In this document: positions 27,020 through 35,917 of the stretch, one piece after another
Position numbering within the stretch: position 1 is the stretch's first letter
Layout: the number at the start of each line of letters is the position of its first letter
Source of the DNA: Pelomonas aquatica
GTDB lineage: Bacteria; Pseudomonadota; Gammaproteobacteria; Burkholderiales; Burkholderiaceae_C
Assembly: GCF_026712205.1 (NCBI RefSeq)
Contig: NZ_JAPPUW010000007.1
Coordinates: 62,001-126,000 of the forward strand
Direction of reading: 5' to 3'
DNA: 64,000 nt
Notes under the pieces: generated by a model
Told to the model about the DNA's origin: nothing
The model's input: the letters and a program-made list of their open reading frames with translations, nothing else
Database searches by the model: none
Position numbers and translations under genes: made by a program

Positions 27020-27164
27020 TCGGCTGTCTCCTGCGGGCAGGGCCCGCTCTTGTGCAGGAACGAATCTCGCCAGCGGCCGTCGCGGGTCGCCGCAGGGTGA
27101 TTTCTTCACAAAGGAGAGCCCTTGTCCACTGAGGGCATTCCGGGGGTGCTGTCGGGCAAGGGGC

Positions 27165-28259
27165 TCAGGTGGACTTGGAGATCGAGATGCTCGGGAACCT
27201 GGCCGAGTAGTCCTTGCCCTGGGCCGCGATCTTGGCCGCCACGCGGCGCGCCAGCGCCTTGTAGAGGGCGGCCACGTCGCCGTCCGGCTCGGCGGCCACG
27301 GTGGGCGTGCCCGAGTCGGCCTGGGCGCGGATGCTCATCGCCAGCGGCAGCGCGGCCAGCAGCTCGGTGCCGTACTGGGCCGCCATCCTGGCGCCGCCCT
27401 CGGCGCCGAAGATGTGCTCGGCGTGGCCGCAGTTGGAGCAGACGTGCACGGCCATGTTCTCGACGATGCCGAGGATGGGCACGCCGACCTTCTCGAACAT
27501 CTTCAGGCCCTTCTTCGCGTCGATCAGTGCGATGTCCTGCGGCGTGGTCACGATGACGGCGCCGGTGACGGGCACGCGCTGCGACAGCGTCAGCTGGATG
27601 TCGCCGGTGCCCGGGGGCATGTCGACGACGAGGTAGTCCAGCTCCTGCCAGCGGGTCTGGCGCAGCAGCTGCTCCAGCGCCTGCGTGGCCATCGGGCCGC
27701 GCCAGATCATGGCCTGGTCCTCGTCGACCAGGAAGCCGATGGAGTTGACCTGCAGGCCGTGGGCGATGTGCGGCTCCATGTTCTGGCCGTCCAGCGTCTC
27801 GGGCCGGCCGCTGGCGCCCAGCATCAGCGGCTGGCTGGGACCGTAGACGTCGGCATCCAGCACGCCCACGCGGGCACCCTCGGCGGCCAGGGCCAGCGCC
27901 AGGTTGGCGGCCGTCGTGCTCTTGCCGACGCCACCCTTGCCGGAGGCGACGGCGATGATGTTCTTCACGCCCGGCAGCAGCTGCACGCCGCGCTGCACCG
28001 CATGGGCGACGACCCGGGTCGAGATGCCGACGCTGACCTTGCCGACGCCGGCCACGCCCTTGGCGGCCGCCACCAGCGCCGCGCGCAGGGCCGCATGCTG
28101 GCTGGCGGCCGGGTAGCCGAGCTCGACGTCGACGACGACGTCCGCGCCCTCGACCCTGACCGACCGGATCGCCCTGGTCTCGCCCAGCGTGCGGCCGCTG
28201 CAGGGGTCGGTCACGGCTTGCAGCAGGGCTTGAAGCTGGGCTTCGGAGATCGCGGTCAT
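27165..28259 (-). CDS. apbC: Mrp/ApbC-type iron-sulfur cluster carrier ATPase
   Basis: The 364-aa P-loop ATPase carries and transfers [4Fe-4S] clusters. The deviant Walker A motif ASGKGGVGKSTTA is at about residues 105-117. The N-terminal DUF59/MIP18 domain (residues 1-90) is intact, and the CxxC motif CSNCGH near the C-terminus coordinates the shared cluster. It is upstream of fdnG on the same strand with a 145-nt gap, so it may help supply clusters to the formate dehydrogenase, but mrp is a general housekeeping gene and the link is inference. Confidence 0.95.
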   Translation of the reverse strand: MTAISEAQLQALLQAVTDPCSGRTLGETRAIRSVRVEGADVVVDVELGYPAASQHAALRAALVAAAKGVAGVGKVSVGISTRVVAHAVQRGVQLLPGVKNIIAVASGKGGVGKSTTAANLALALAAEGARVGVLDADVYGPSQPLMLGASGRPETLDGQNMEPHIAHGLQVNSIGFLVDEDQAMIWRGPMATQALEQLLRQTRWQELDYLVVDMPPGTGDIQLTLSQRVPVTGAVIVTTPQDIALIDAKKGLKMFEKVGVPILGIVENMAVHVCSNCGHAEHIFGAEGGARMAAQYGTELLAALPLAMSIRAQADSGTPTVAAEPDGDVAALYKALARRVAAKIAAQGKDYSARFPSISISKST

Positions 28260-28377
28260 GGCAGGCAGGAGTTCACGGAAAACGGGGCCAGCAGTCTAGC
28301 CCGCGGCCATTCCTGGTCCTGCCAGCAGGGCATTGCACTTAGAGTGCGGCGATCTTTTGTCGCTGCCGGAGACTGCC

Positions 28378-29283
28378 ATGCGCCGCCCTGCCATTGCGCT
28401 CCTTGCCGGGCTCGCAGCCCTGCTGTTCGGCCCGTCGACCCAGGCGCAGTCCGGCGGCAAGCTGCTGCTGACCGGCGGCGTGTCCAGCATCGACGGCGTG
28501 GCCGGCGGCGGGCTGACGCCCTGGGCCGTGACCGGCAGCTATGCGACGACCGGCGAGATCGGCGCCACCGCCTTCGCCACCCGCGTCCGCACGGGCAGCT
28601 ACGGGCTGTCGGTCTGCGGCGCCGCCCTGTCGGCCTGGGACCGCGTCGAGCTGAGCGCGGCCAGGCAGGACCTCGACACCGGCAACAGCCTGGCCCCGCT
28701 GGGCCTGGCCGGCCTGCACCTGAAGCAGCACATCTTCGGCGCCAAGGTCCGCATCGCCGGCGACGCCGTGCTGGACAGCGACACCTTGATGCCGCAGATC
28801 GCCGTCGGCCTGGAGCACAAGAAGGTCCGTGCCGGGGCGCTCGGCCCCATCCTCTTCGGCCCGCTGGGCGCCAAGGACTCGGGCACCGACGTCTACATCA
28901 GCGCGACCAAGCTCCTGCTCGCCCCCGGCCTGCTCGTGAACCTGACGCTGCGCACCACCCAGGCCAACCAGAATGGCCTGCTGGGCTTTGGCGGTGCGCA
29001 AGGCGGCAGCGCCAGGCTCGAACCCGAGCTGTCGCTGGCCAAGCTGTTGCGCCGGGACCTGGCCGTTGGCTTCGAGTTCCGCGCCAAGCCCGACAACCTG
29101 AACCGGTCGGTGCTGGGCACCGGCGCACTGAAGGAGGACGACTGGAAAGACCTCTTCGTCGCCTGGGCGCCCAGCAAGCACGTCTCGCTGACGGGCGCCT
29201 GGGTCGACCTCGGCAGGATCGCGCCGGCCGCTCAGCCCAGGCGGCAGACGGGCAGCTATCTGTCCCTGCAGTTCGCGCTCTAG
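28378..29283 (+). CDS. DUF3034 outer-membrane family protein
   Basis: The 301-aa product has a signal peptide (MRRPAIALLAGLAALLFGPS, cleavage after AQA). The mature part has alternating beta-strands and the DUF3034 opening GGKLLLTGGVSSIDGVAGGGLTPWAVTG. The repeated strands (VGLEHKKVRAG, VYISATKLLLAPGLLVNLTLR, YLSLQFAL with a terminal hydrophobic residue) suggest an outer-membrane barrel. Function is unknown. I chose the ATG at 28378, directly before the leader. It is 9 nt upstream of the truncated haemoglobin gene. Confidence 0.85.
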   Translation: MRRPAIALLAGLAALLFGPSTQAQSGGKLLLTGGVSSIDGVAGGGLTPWAVTGSYATTGEIGATAFATRVRTGSYGLSVCGAALSAWDRVELSAARQDLDTGNSLAPLGLAGLHLKQHIFGAKVRIAGDAVLDSDTLMPQIAVGLEHKKVRAGALGPILFGPLGAKDSGTDVYISATKLLLAPGLLVNLTLRTTQANQNGLLGFGGAQGGSARLEPELSLAKLLRRDLAVGFEFRAKPDNLNRSVLGTGALKEDDWKDLFVAWAPSKHVSLTGAWVDLGRIAPAAQPRRQTGSYLSLQFAL

Positions 29284-29292
29284 GAGCCAAGC

Positions 29293-29718
29293 ATGCGCCG
29301 CACCGCCATCGCCGGCCTGCTGCTCGCCAGCGCCACCGCCCTCGCGCAGACGCGGCCCGCAGGCGACGCCCTCTACCAGGCCTGGGGCGGCAAGGCCGGC
29401 ATCCGCGCGGTGATGGCCGATTTCGTGCCGCGCCTGTACGCCGACCCGCGCACGGCGCCCTTCTTCAAGGGCGTGGACCGCGAGCAGCTGACGGCCCAGT
29501 TGACCGAGCAGCTTTGCGAGCAGGCCGGCGGCCCCTGCAGATACGGCGGCAAGCCGATGAAGCGGGCGCACGAAGACCTGGGCATCTCCCGGCGCGACTT
29601 CAACGCCCTCGTCGAGATCCTGCAGCAGGCCATGGAGGCCAAGGCCATCCCCTTCGCCGCACAGAACGGCATGCTGGCGCGGCTGGCCCCGATGCACCGC
29701 GACATCGTCAGCGACTGA
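29293..29718 (+). CDS. Exported group 1 truncated haemoglobin
   Basis: The 141-aa product begins with a signal peptide (MRRTAIAGLLLASATALAQ), so the haem protein is predicted to be periplasmic, unlike most truncated globins. The globin core starts LYQAWGGKAGIRAVMADFV. The distal segment and a proximal His (MKRAHEDLGISRRDFNALV) match group 1. Two Cys (EQLCEQAGGPCRY) could form a disulfide in the periplasm. The function could be oxygen, NO or redox chemistry. Cotranscription with the DUF3034 gene suggests a shared envelope role. Confidence 0.88.
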   Translation: MRRTAIAGLLLASATALAQTRPAGDALYQAWGGKAGIRAVMADFVPRLYADPRTAPFFKGVDREQLTAQLTEQLCEQAGGPCRYGGKPMKRAHEDLGISRRDFNALVEILQQAMEAKAIPFAAQNGMLARLAPMHRDIVSD

Positions 29719-29978
29719 ACCCGCGGCAGCGCCGGCAAAGACTTCCTGCGCTCACCGCCCGGCCACAAGGCGGCCAGGACCGCAGGGCAGCCTGCCGGCC
29801 ACGCAACTCATCCCTGTTCCTGCGGCCGCCGCGCGTGAGCACCGGCGGCCGAGCTATACGCTGTGGCAGGTGCAGGTGGCGATGACGCCGTAGGAGGTCG
29901 GTTGCTTTTGCACGCAGCCTTTCGGCTCTCCGCACCGAGTTGCAAAAGCCCCCGGAAAAAACAACCGGACCCGCAAAC
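29719..29978. other. 260-bp gap between convergent genes, with inverted repeat
   Basis: No gene seen. GCTTTTGCA (29904-29912) and TGCAAAAGC (29941-29949) form a 9-bp inverted repeat around a 28-nt GC-rich loop. Next to it lies an A-run (29955-29961) that reads as a U-run for lapD transcripts. This is a plausible but weak termination region for the convergent haemoglobin and lapD genes. Confidence 0.45.
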
Positions 29979-31901
29979 TCACCCCCGCAAACTGGAAGTC
30001 ACCCACGGCCCCGTCAGCCCGTCCAGCTCGCAATCCCACAGCGCCTGCGCATCCATCGCGTCGACGACGCCCTCGCCGTAGACCTTCAGCGCCAGGCTGC
30101 GCAGCATGATGACCATGCCACGCACGAAGGCCGCACGGCCGGCCTCGCCGGCCACGCCCAGCAGCACCGAAGCGTCCAGCTTCACATAGTCCAGGCCGGC
30201 CTGGTAGAGCTTCTCGACCTGGGCCAGCCCCGCGCCGGCATGCTCCAGGCCGAGCTTGACGCCCAGCGGGCGCAGCTGGCGGCCCAGCTCCAGCAGGCGG
30301 TCGAAATGCTCGGTCGCCGCGGCCTCGGCCAGGTCCAGCAGCAGGCCGCGCGCCGCCTGCGGCGAATGGCCGAGCAGTTCGCGCAGCTGCGGCAGGAAGG
30401 CCGCGTCGGCCAGCGAGGCCGGCGCGACATTGATGCAGCGGGCCTGGCCGTCGGCCGCGATGGCCTGCAGCGCCAGGCCGACCGCGAACAAATCGACCTG
30501 CGCGGTCTGCCGCGCGCGCACCGCCAGCGGCAGCCAGGCCGCGGCCGGCAGGAAGTCGGCATCCAGGCGCAGCTGCAGCGGGCATTCCAGGTGCAGCAGC
30601 CGGCCGCCGCGGTCGCGCACCGGGAACTCGACCAGGCGGCCCTGGTGCCGCACCACGGCCTCCTGCAGCTGCGAGCGCCACAGGCCCTCGCCCTGCTCGC
30701 GGCCCACGCCGGGGTCGGCCACGATCTCGACGACGAAGCCGCCGCGCGCCTCGCTCAGGTGCTCGGCGCGGGCCAGCGCGGCATCGGCCTCGCCCAGCCA
30801 GACGCTGCTCGGGCGCTCGCGCGGCAGCTCGATGGCGCCCAGCGCGACCTGCACGCCCGGCCCGAAGGCCGGCAGGCTGGCGCGCAGCGCGTCGGCCAGC
30901 GCATGGGCGGTCTCGGCGGCCACGCCCTCGGCCGGCAGCCACAGCGCGAAGTCGCCGCCGTTGAGCCGGCCGACGCGGCAGCCGGCGACGGACTCGGGAT
31001 AGGCCTGCAGCGCGGTCACGACCGTCAGCAGCACGTCGTCCGCGCCGCCGCGGCCCAGGCGGGCGTTCAGGCCGGGCAGGTCGCGCAGGCGCACGAGCAC
31101 GAGGCCGGCGATGGCCGGGCCGTCGTCGCGCTGCAGGGCCGCGTCCAGCTCGGCCAGGAAGTGCTTGCGCGTGGACACGCCGGTCAGCGGGTCGTGGTGG
31201 GCCTGCTCGCGCAGCACGAGGAGCTGGCCGGCCTGGGCCTCGAAGAGGTCGCGCACGCGCTGCACCATCGCGTTCATCGCGCGGGTCAGGCGCTGCAGCT
31301 CGGGCACGCGCGGCTCGACGACCTGGCCGTAGCTGCCGGCCAGCACGCCCTCGGCCTGGGCCACGGCGGCGTCCAGCGGGCGACGGATGCGCCTCAGCCC
31401 GGCCCAGGCCGCGACGGCCGCGGCCATGCCGACGACGAGCAGCCAGGCCAGCAGCCGGCGCGTGGCCAGCCACAGCGCGTCGTGCGCGTAGCTGGAATGG
31501 CTCTTCAGCTCGACCGAGCCGATCGCGTTCCAGCCGTTGGACAGCTGGGCCACGCCGGGCGCGGCCTCGATGGGCAGCAGGTCGCGGAACCAGGCCGGCG
31601 CCTGGCCCGGCCGGGGCGGCTCGGCGCGCTCGAACAGCGTCGCGCCATCGGCGCCGCGCCAGCGCACGAACTCGTAGGCGCCGGTGTCGAACTGGGCCGA
31701 CACCAGCAGCTGGATGAGCTCGGCATCGCCCTTCTGCTGCGACAGCGCCATGGCCAGCGCCTGCGCGTTGTCGGCGTTCTTCAGTTCGAGCTGGGTGCGC
31801 ATCAGCTGCTGCGCCGACAGCGTGGACAGGCCGACGGCGCCCACCAGCGCCGCCAGCACCACGCCCAGCACCAGCCAGGCGATCTGCCGCATCAAGGACA
31901 T
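29979..31901 (-). CDS. lapD: LapD-like cyclic-di-GMP receptor (degenerate GGDEF/EAL)
   Basis: The 640-aa inner-membrane receptor binds cyclic-di-GMP in the cytoplasm and holds LapG in the periplasm. The N-terminus has TM1 (residues 5-28), a periplasmic LapD/MoxY-type domain, TM2 near 145-168 and a HAMP linker. The GGDEF site is degenerate (GRLNGGDFALWL) and the EAL site reads ECPL, so both enzyme activities are probably lost. The second EAL signature is also altered (LEHAGAGLAQVEKL). The start follows GGGAG 8 nt upstream and lies 10 nt after lapG. This inactive-enzyme pattern is the LapD hallmark. Confidence 0.92.
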   Translation of the reverse strand: MSLMRQIAWLVLGVVLAALVGAVGLSTLSAQQLMRTQLELKNADNAQALAMALSQQKGDAELIQLLVSAQFDTGAYEFVRWRGADGATLFERAEPPRPGQAPAWFRDLLPIEAAPGVAQLSNGWNAIGSVELKSHSSYAHDALWLATRRLLAWLLVVGMAAAVAAWAGLRRIRRPLDAAVAQAEGVLAGSYGQVVEPRVPELQRLTRAMNAMVQRVRDLFEAQAGQLLVLREQAHHDPLTGVSTRKHFLAELDAALQRDDGPAIAGLVLVRLRDLPGLNARLGRGGADDVLLTVVTALQAYPESVAGCRVGRLNGGDFALWLPAEGVAAETAHALADALRASLPAFGPGVQVALGAIELPRERPSSVWLGEADAALARAEHLSEARGGFVVEIVADPGVGREQGEGLWRSQLQEAVVRHQGRLVEFPVRDRGGRLLHLECPLQLRLDADFLPAAAWLPLAVRARQTAQVDLFAVGLALQAIAADGQARCINVAPASLADAAFLPQLRELLGHSPQAARGLLLDLAEAAATEHFDRLLELGRQLRPLGVKLGLEHAGAGLAQVEKLYQAGLDYVKLDASVLLGVAGEAGRAAFVRGMVIMLRSLALKVYGEGVVDAMDAQALWDCELDGLTGPWVTSSLRG

Positions 31902-31911
31902 GTTTTCTCCC

Positions 31912-32562
31912 TCATAAGAATCCCTCCGCCCTGACCTTGGCCACGAGCTCGCGCCACAACGACAACCGCGCCAGCGGGTCGCCCGCCGTCACCTGGCCCA
32001 CGCCCTGCCACAGGCCCTCGGTGTTGAAGCTGAACACCGGCGTCAGGTCGGGCCGCTGCGACGCGGGCAGCACCTCGGGGCGCAGGTTGTCCAGGATCAG
32101 CGGCTCCGCGCCCGGCTGGGCATAGTAGGCCAGCACCATGTGGGCCAGCGACTGGCCGCCCAACCGCGCCCGCACATAGACCATGCGCAGCTTGGCCGTC
32201 GCCACGCCCGAGGCGGCCAGGCTGAAGTATTTGGCGATGGCGTAGTCCTCGCAGTCGCCGGCGCGCTTCTCCAGGCTCTCCAGCGGCGAGGCCCAGTAGT
32301 CGGGCACGCCCCAGACGACCGAGTCCTCCTTGAAGGCCAGCCGGCGGTTGAAGAAGTCGTTGATGTCCTTCAGGCGCTGCGATTCTTCCTGCGTGCTGTC
32401 GCGCTCGATCAGCTGCACCAGCGCCTGGGCCTGCTCGGCCAGCCTGGGGCTGCGCGCGGCGGCCACCTCCAGCACCCGCGCGGCATCGTAGGCCGCCAGC
32501 GCCGGCCAGGAGCAGGCGAGCAGCAGGGCCAGCCACCACCAGCGGCGACGGCGGGAGGCCAT
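31912..32562 (-). CDS. lapG: LapG-like periplasmic cysteine protease
   Basis: The 216-aa product is a bacterial transglutaminase-like cysteine protease with a signal peptide (MASRRRRWWWLALLLACSWP). The catalytic triad is Cys104 (RAGDCEDYAIAKY), His141 (LAHMVLAYY) and Asp158 (LILDNL). The N-terminal WGVPDYWASPLESLEKRAG segment is typical of LapG. LapG cleaves the N-terminus of a giant surface adhesin to release biofilm cells, and LapD with bound cyclic-di-GMP blocks it. No LapA-like adhesin is encoded in the window. Confidence 0.94.
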   Translation of the reverse strand: MASRRRRWWWLALLLACSWPALAAYDAARVLEVAAARSPRLAEQAQALVQLIERDSTQEESQRLKDINDFFNRRLAFKEDSVVWGVPDYWASPLESLEKRAGDCEDYAIAKYFSLAASGVATAKLRMVYVRARLGGQSLAHMVLAYYAQPGAEPLILDNLRPEVLPASQRPDLTPVFSFNTEGLWQGVGQVTAGDPLARLSLWRELVAKVRAEGFL

Positions 32563-32655
32563 GGCGTGACAGGTCGGTGAAGTCGGCAAGATTGACGGCG
32601 GGCAGCGATTGATTTCACTGTACCCGGGCACGGGCTCACCTAAGATTTTCAAACC

Positions 32656-33552
32656 ATGCAGAACCCGGCATCCCCTCACGCCAGCCCCGGCCGCACGCAG
32701 CAGATCCGCGACGACATCGACCAATCGCGCCGCCGCGGGCCGCTGCAGCACATCCAGATCCCGCCCTGCCCCGAGTTGCTGGCCCAGTTGCAGCAGGCCA
32801 TGGGCGAGCCCGAACCCGACCTCAACCTGGTCGCCCGCATCGCCTCCAGCGACGTGGCCATGGCCGCCACGCTGCTGCGCATCGCCAACGGCCCGCTGTT
32901 CAAGCCCGTGGGCCCGCCCTGCACGACGGTGGGCCAGGCCATGACGCGCATCGGCCTGCGCGAGAGCGTGGCCGTGATGACCGGCTTCCTGGTGCAGCAC
33001 GCCATCCCCGTCAACGCGCCCCAGCTCACGCGCTTCTGGCAGCGCAGCACCAAGCGCGCCATCGCGATGGCCACCATCGCCCGCCAGCTGCCGGGCCTGT
33101 CGCCCGACCTCGCCCACAGCTTCGGCCTGTTCCAGCACGTCGGCATGCCGGTGCTGCTGCAGAGCGTGCGCGGCTATGGCGCGACGATGGTCGAGGCCGC
33201 CGCGCGCATCGACCGCCCCTATATCGCCACCGAGAACGCCAACCACAAGACCGACCACGCCGTCGTCGGCGCGCTGGTCGTGCGCGTGTGGAACCTGCCG
33301 CCCACGCTGATGGCTGCCATCCGCCTGCACCACGACCTCAATGCGCTGGGCCATGCGGACATCGAGCCCGAGATCCACACGCTGGTCGCCGCCGGCCTGA
33401 TCGCCGACCAGCTGATGCGCCGCCACGAGGGCCTGCCCGAGGACGCCGACTGGGCCGCCCACCACCCGGCCGCGATGGGCTGGCTGCAGGTCGGCTGGGA
33501 CGAGCTGGCGCAGTGGGAAGAAGCCGTCGCCGCCCAGTTCGATGCCGACTGA
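32656..33552 (+). CDS. HDOD-domain signalling protein
   Basis: The 298-aa cytoplasmic protein has a single HDOD domain starting near residue 35 (IPPCPELLAQLQQAMGEPEPDLNLVARIASSDVAMAATLLRIAN). The HD-superfamily metal residues are mostly replaced, as usual for HDOD. Such proteins act in chemotaxis-like or cyclic-di-GMP signalling without known catalysis. It is divergent from lapG with 93 nt between starts, so the two could share a control region. The next gene overlaps its 3' end by 11 nt. Confidence 0.9.
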   Translation: MQNPASPHASPGRTQQIRDDIDQSRRRGPLQHIQIPPCPELLAQLQQAMGEPEPDLNLVARIASSDVAMAATLLRIANGPLFKPVGPPCTTVGQAMTRIGLRESVAVMTGFLVQHAIPVNAPQLTRFWQRSTKRAIAMATIARQLPGLSPDLAHSFGLFQHVGMPVLLQSVRGYGATMVEAAARIDRPYIATENANHKTDHAVVGALVVRVWNLPPTLMAAIRLHHDLNALGHADIEPEIHTLVAAGLIADQLMRRHEGLPEDADWAAHHPAAMGWLQVGWDELAQWEEAVAAQFDAD

Positions 33553-34123
33553 GCGGCGCCGGCCGCGCCTGCGCGTGCTGGTGCTGGCCGGCATGGTCGT
33601 CGGCTCGCTGGCGACGCTGGGCTGGTGGATCTTCGGCCCGCCCGGCGTCTTCGTCGAATTGACGCAGCGCAGCTGGCGCATGGAGATCGAGATCGAGCGG
33701 CTGCGGCCGGAGACGGGGTCGGACTGGTGCGACGAGCTGCCCGCGGGCGCCTACGACATCAGCCGCCGCACGGTGGAGGTCGACCCGACCGGCCGGCGCG
33801 CCGGGCCCGGCGAGCACTGCCGCTACACCGTGCTGGCCTGGCGCCGCGCCTGGCTCGCGCGCAACGCTGGCGGCCCCGAAACCACGCCCGACTGGCCGCG
33901 CCCGCCGCTGCGCATCACGGCGCCCGGCGAGGCGGGCGGCGAGCGCCTGGGCAAACGCCGGGCCTTCTACGAGATCGAGCTGCGCGACCGCGCCAACCAC
34001 GCATGGACCTGCAGCGTCGACCCGACGCGCTGGAAGGCGCTGCGCACCGGCATGCGCTTTCGCATCCCCGTGAACCGCTGGAGCACGGCGGATTGCGCGC
34101 GCATGTACCCGTCCGACATCTGA
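33542..34123 (+). CDS. Single-pass membrane protein of unknown function
   Basis: The 193-aa product has an N-terminal basic stretch and one transmembrane helix (VLVLAGMVVGSLATLGWWIF, residues 12-31), then a soluble periplasmic domain. That domain holds four Cys (DWCDELP, GEHCRYT, TWTCSVD-like and TADCARMYP), probably two disulfides. I do not recognise the family. It overlaps the HDOD gene by 11 nt and precedes the protease gene by 70 nt, so a shared transcript is likely. Confidence 0.75.
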   Translation: MPTERRRPRLRVLVLAGMVVGSLATLGWWIFGPPGVFVELTQRSWRMEIEIERLRPETGSDWCDELPAGAYDISRRTVEVDPTGRRAGPGEHCRYTVLAWRRAWLARNAGGPETTPDWPRPPLRITAPGEAGGERLGKRRAFYEIELRDRANHAWTCSVDPTRWKALRTGMRFRIPVNRWSTADCARMYPSDI

Positions 34124-34193
34124 CGGGGCCGCTACCATCGCTCGCCCTGGCCGAGGCCTGAACATGGCCCGGACCCAACATCAAGGAGGAACC

Positions 34194-35483
34194 ATGAGCA
34201 TGAACCTGCGCCCCGCACTGATGCTGGTGCTGGCCCTGTCTGCCGGCGTCGCCCTGGCGGCCGACACGCCGCCGCCGCCCGGCGTCGCGCAGAAGCAGGC
34301 CATCGGCGCCCAGGGCGCAGACCTGAAGGTCACGCTGTCCGTCGACAAGCTCAAGATCTCGATGCTGCAAGGCGACGACATGGGCGGCAACAGCTTCGGC
34401 TGGTTCTGCATCAACCGCCAGCCGCTGACGGTGAACGAGAACTACATCAAGAACTACGGCGCCTTCATGACCAGCGTCGCGACGCAGGAGCTCAAGCGCC
34501 TGGGCTACCCGCTGGCCGGCAAGGGCCAGTCCAATGCCTTCGACGTCGACGTGGCCGCCGCGCCGGACTTCCGCATCGGCGGCATCCTGACCGAGGCCAA
34601 GCATGAACTCTGCTGGCTGAACAGCAGCGCCGAGGGCTGGATCTACTACAAGATCGACTGGGCGCTGTTCTCCGAGAAGCAGCAGAAGGTCGTCTACCAG
34701 GCCACGACCGAGGGCCTGGCCGCCAGCAAGGACAAGGTGCCCGACCTGCCCAAGCGCGCGATCATCTCGTCGCTGAGCAATTTCCTGGCCGCGCCCGCCA
34801 TCCTCGACGCACTGAAGGCCACGCCCGACGCGGCAGCGCCGGCCGCTCCCGCGTCCGCGGCCAGCGCTGCCGTGGCCGATGCCGCGACCGCCGCGGCGCT
34901 GACCCTCAAGGGCGTGCCCGCGGCCGGCGGCGGTGCGCTGAAGAACCAGGCTCAGCTGCGCAACGCCGTCGTCACGCTGGAGACCGCGGCCGGCTCGGGC
35001 AGCGGCTTCTTCATCGACAAGGCCGGCCATCTGCTGACCAACGCCCACGTCGTGAAGGGCTCCAAATACGCGCGCATCAAGCTGCAGAACGGCGACAAGG
35101 CCGTGGCCGAGGTCGTCAAGGTCAACGAACAGGCCGACGTGGCCCTGCTGAAGACCGCGCTGACCGACGGTGACGCCCTGGCCATCCGCGGTGGCGTGGC
35201 GCTGGACGTAGGCTCCGACGTCTACGCCATCGGCTCGCCGCTGGGCGTGCTGAACAACTCGATGACGCGCGGCGTGCTCAGCGCCGACCGCATGCTGCAG
35301 GGCCGGCGCGTGCTGCAGAGCGACGCGGCGGTGACCTTCGGCAGCAGCGGCGGCCCGCTGCTGGACGGCGACGGTCGCGTCATCGCGATCACGCAGGGCA
35401 GCGTCGAGGCCGGCAAGGGCTTCAACTTCTTCATCCCGATCGAAGAGGCGCTGAAGGCGCTGCAACTGGCCGTCACGCCCTGA
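34194..35483 (+). CDS. Exported trypsin-like serine protease (S1C/DegP-type) with N-terminal unknown domain
   Basis: The 429-aa product has a signal peptide ending ALA-A. Residues 40-200 form a domain of unknown function (DLKVTLSVDKLKISMLQGDD, SEGWIYYKIDWALFSEKQ), then an Ala-rich linker (about 205-235). The protease domain follows, with His285 (LLTNAHVV), Asp315 (ADVALLK) and Ser385 (FGSSGGPLL). There is no PDZ domain, unlike DegP. The strong ribosome site AAGGAGGA at 34183-34190 sets the start. The C-terminal half resembles periplasmic quality-control proteases; the substrate is unknown. Confidence 0.9.
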   Translation: MSMNLRPALMLVLALSAGVALAADTPPPPGVAQKQAIGAQGADLKVTLSVDKLKISMLQGDDMGGNSFGWFCINRQPLTVNENYIKNYGAFMTSVATQELKRLGYPLAGKGQSNAFDVDVAAAPDFRIGGILTEAKHELCWLNSSAEGWIYYKIDWALFSEKQQKVVYQATTEGLAASKDKVPDLPKRAIISSLSNFLAAPAILDALKATPDAAAPAAPASAASAAVADAATAAALTLKGVPAAGGGALKNQAQLRNAVVTLETAAGSGSGFFIDKAGHLLTNAHVVKGSKYARIKLQNGDKAVAEVVKVNEQADVALLKTALTDGDALAIRGGVALDVGSDVYAIGSPLGVLNNSMTRGVLSADRMLQGRRVLQSDAAVTFGSSGGPLLDGDGRVIAITQGSVEAGKGFNFFIPIEEALKALQLAVTP

Positions 35484-35522
35484 CGGCACGGAGCGCGACG
35501 AAACAGGCCCCGGGGGCGCGCA

Positions 35523-35547
35523 GCAAGCGGCTGGGCCTTGCGTTTTT
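35523..35547 (+). terminator. Probable intrinsic terminator after the serine protease gene
   Basis: GCAAG (35523-35527) pairs with CTTGC (35537-35541) around a GC-rich loop that can extend the stem, followed by GTTTTT. It lies 40 nt after the stop codon. Confidence 0.55.
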
Positions 35548-35558
35548 CGTGCTGCCCG

Positions 35559-35771
35559 TCAGTGCATCAGTTGCCACACGCCAACGAGGACATTGCCCCA
35601 GACCGTGATGTTGAACCCCAGCAGCGTGAAGACGCGCAGGAAGTTCCACATCCGGCGCGCCCGCTGCAGGGCCTCGTCTGCGCCGGTGAAGACGTAGATG
35701 CCCATGTAGAGCGCCGAGGGCAGCAGCGTGGCCACCATCACCGCAGCCATGAGCCAGTAGAAGAAGGTCAT
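35559..35771 (-). CDS. Small membrane protein, 70 aa
   Basis: Two predicted transmembrane segments, MTFFYWLMAAVMVATLLPSA and a C-terminal LLGFNITVWGNVLVGVWQL, flank a basic central helix (QRARRMWNFLRVF). It looks like a conserved small inner-membrane protein of unknown role. The start ATG at 35771 is chosen over a longer frame because the conserved hydrophobic start lies there. It is convergent with the serine protease and upstream of nothing on its strand. Confidence 0.7.
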   Translation of the reverse strand: MTFFYWLMAAVMVATLLPSALYMGIYVFTGADEALQRARRMWNFLRVFTLLGFNITVWGNVLVGVWQLMH

Positions 35772-35917
35772 GCCTGCATTGTGGCCACGGCCGGCGCCCC
35801 CGAGGCTCGGCGTTAGCCCGAAGGCCAGGCGCGCAGCGCCTGCAGCCGGGCGGCTCGGAGCAGGGCCGGGGAGGCCGCGGCGCTGGCCCATTCAGGCGAC
35901 AGGCCGCCCCCGCACGT

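Noticed and set aside
23765-27100. 1111-aa open frame on the plus strand opposite fdnG
   Set aside because: Shadow frame; the minus strand encodes a full formate dehydrogenase subunit through a Sec codon.
29854-31473. 539-aa minus-strand frame overlapping lapD
   Set aside because: Arg/Ala/Pro/Gly-rich shadow of lapD in another frame.
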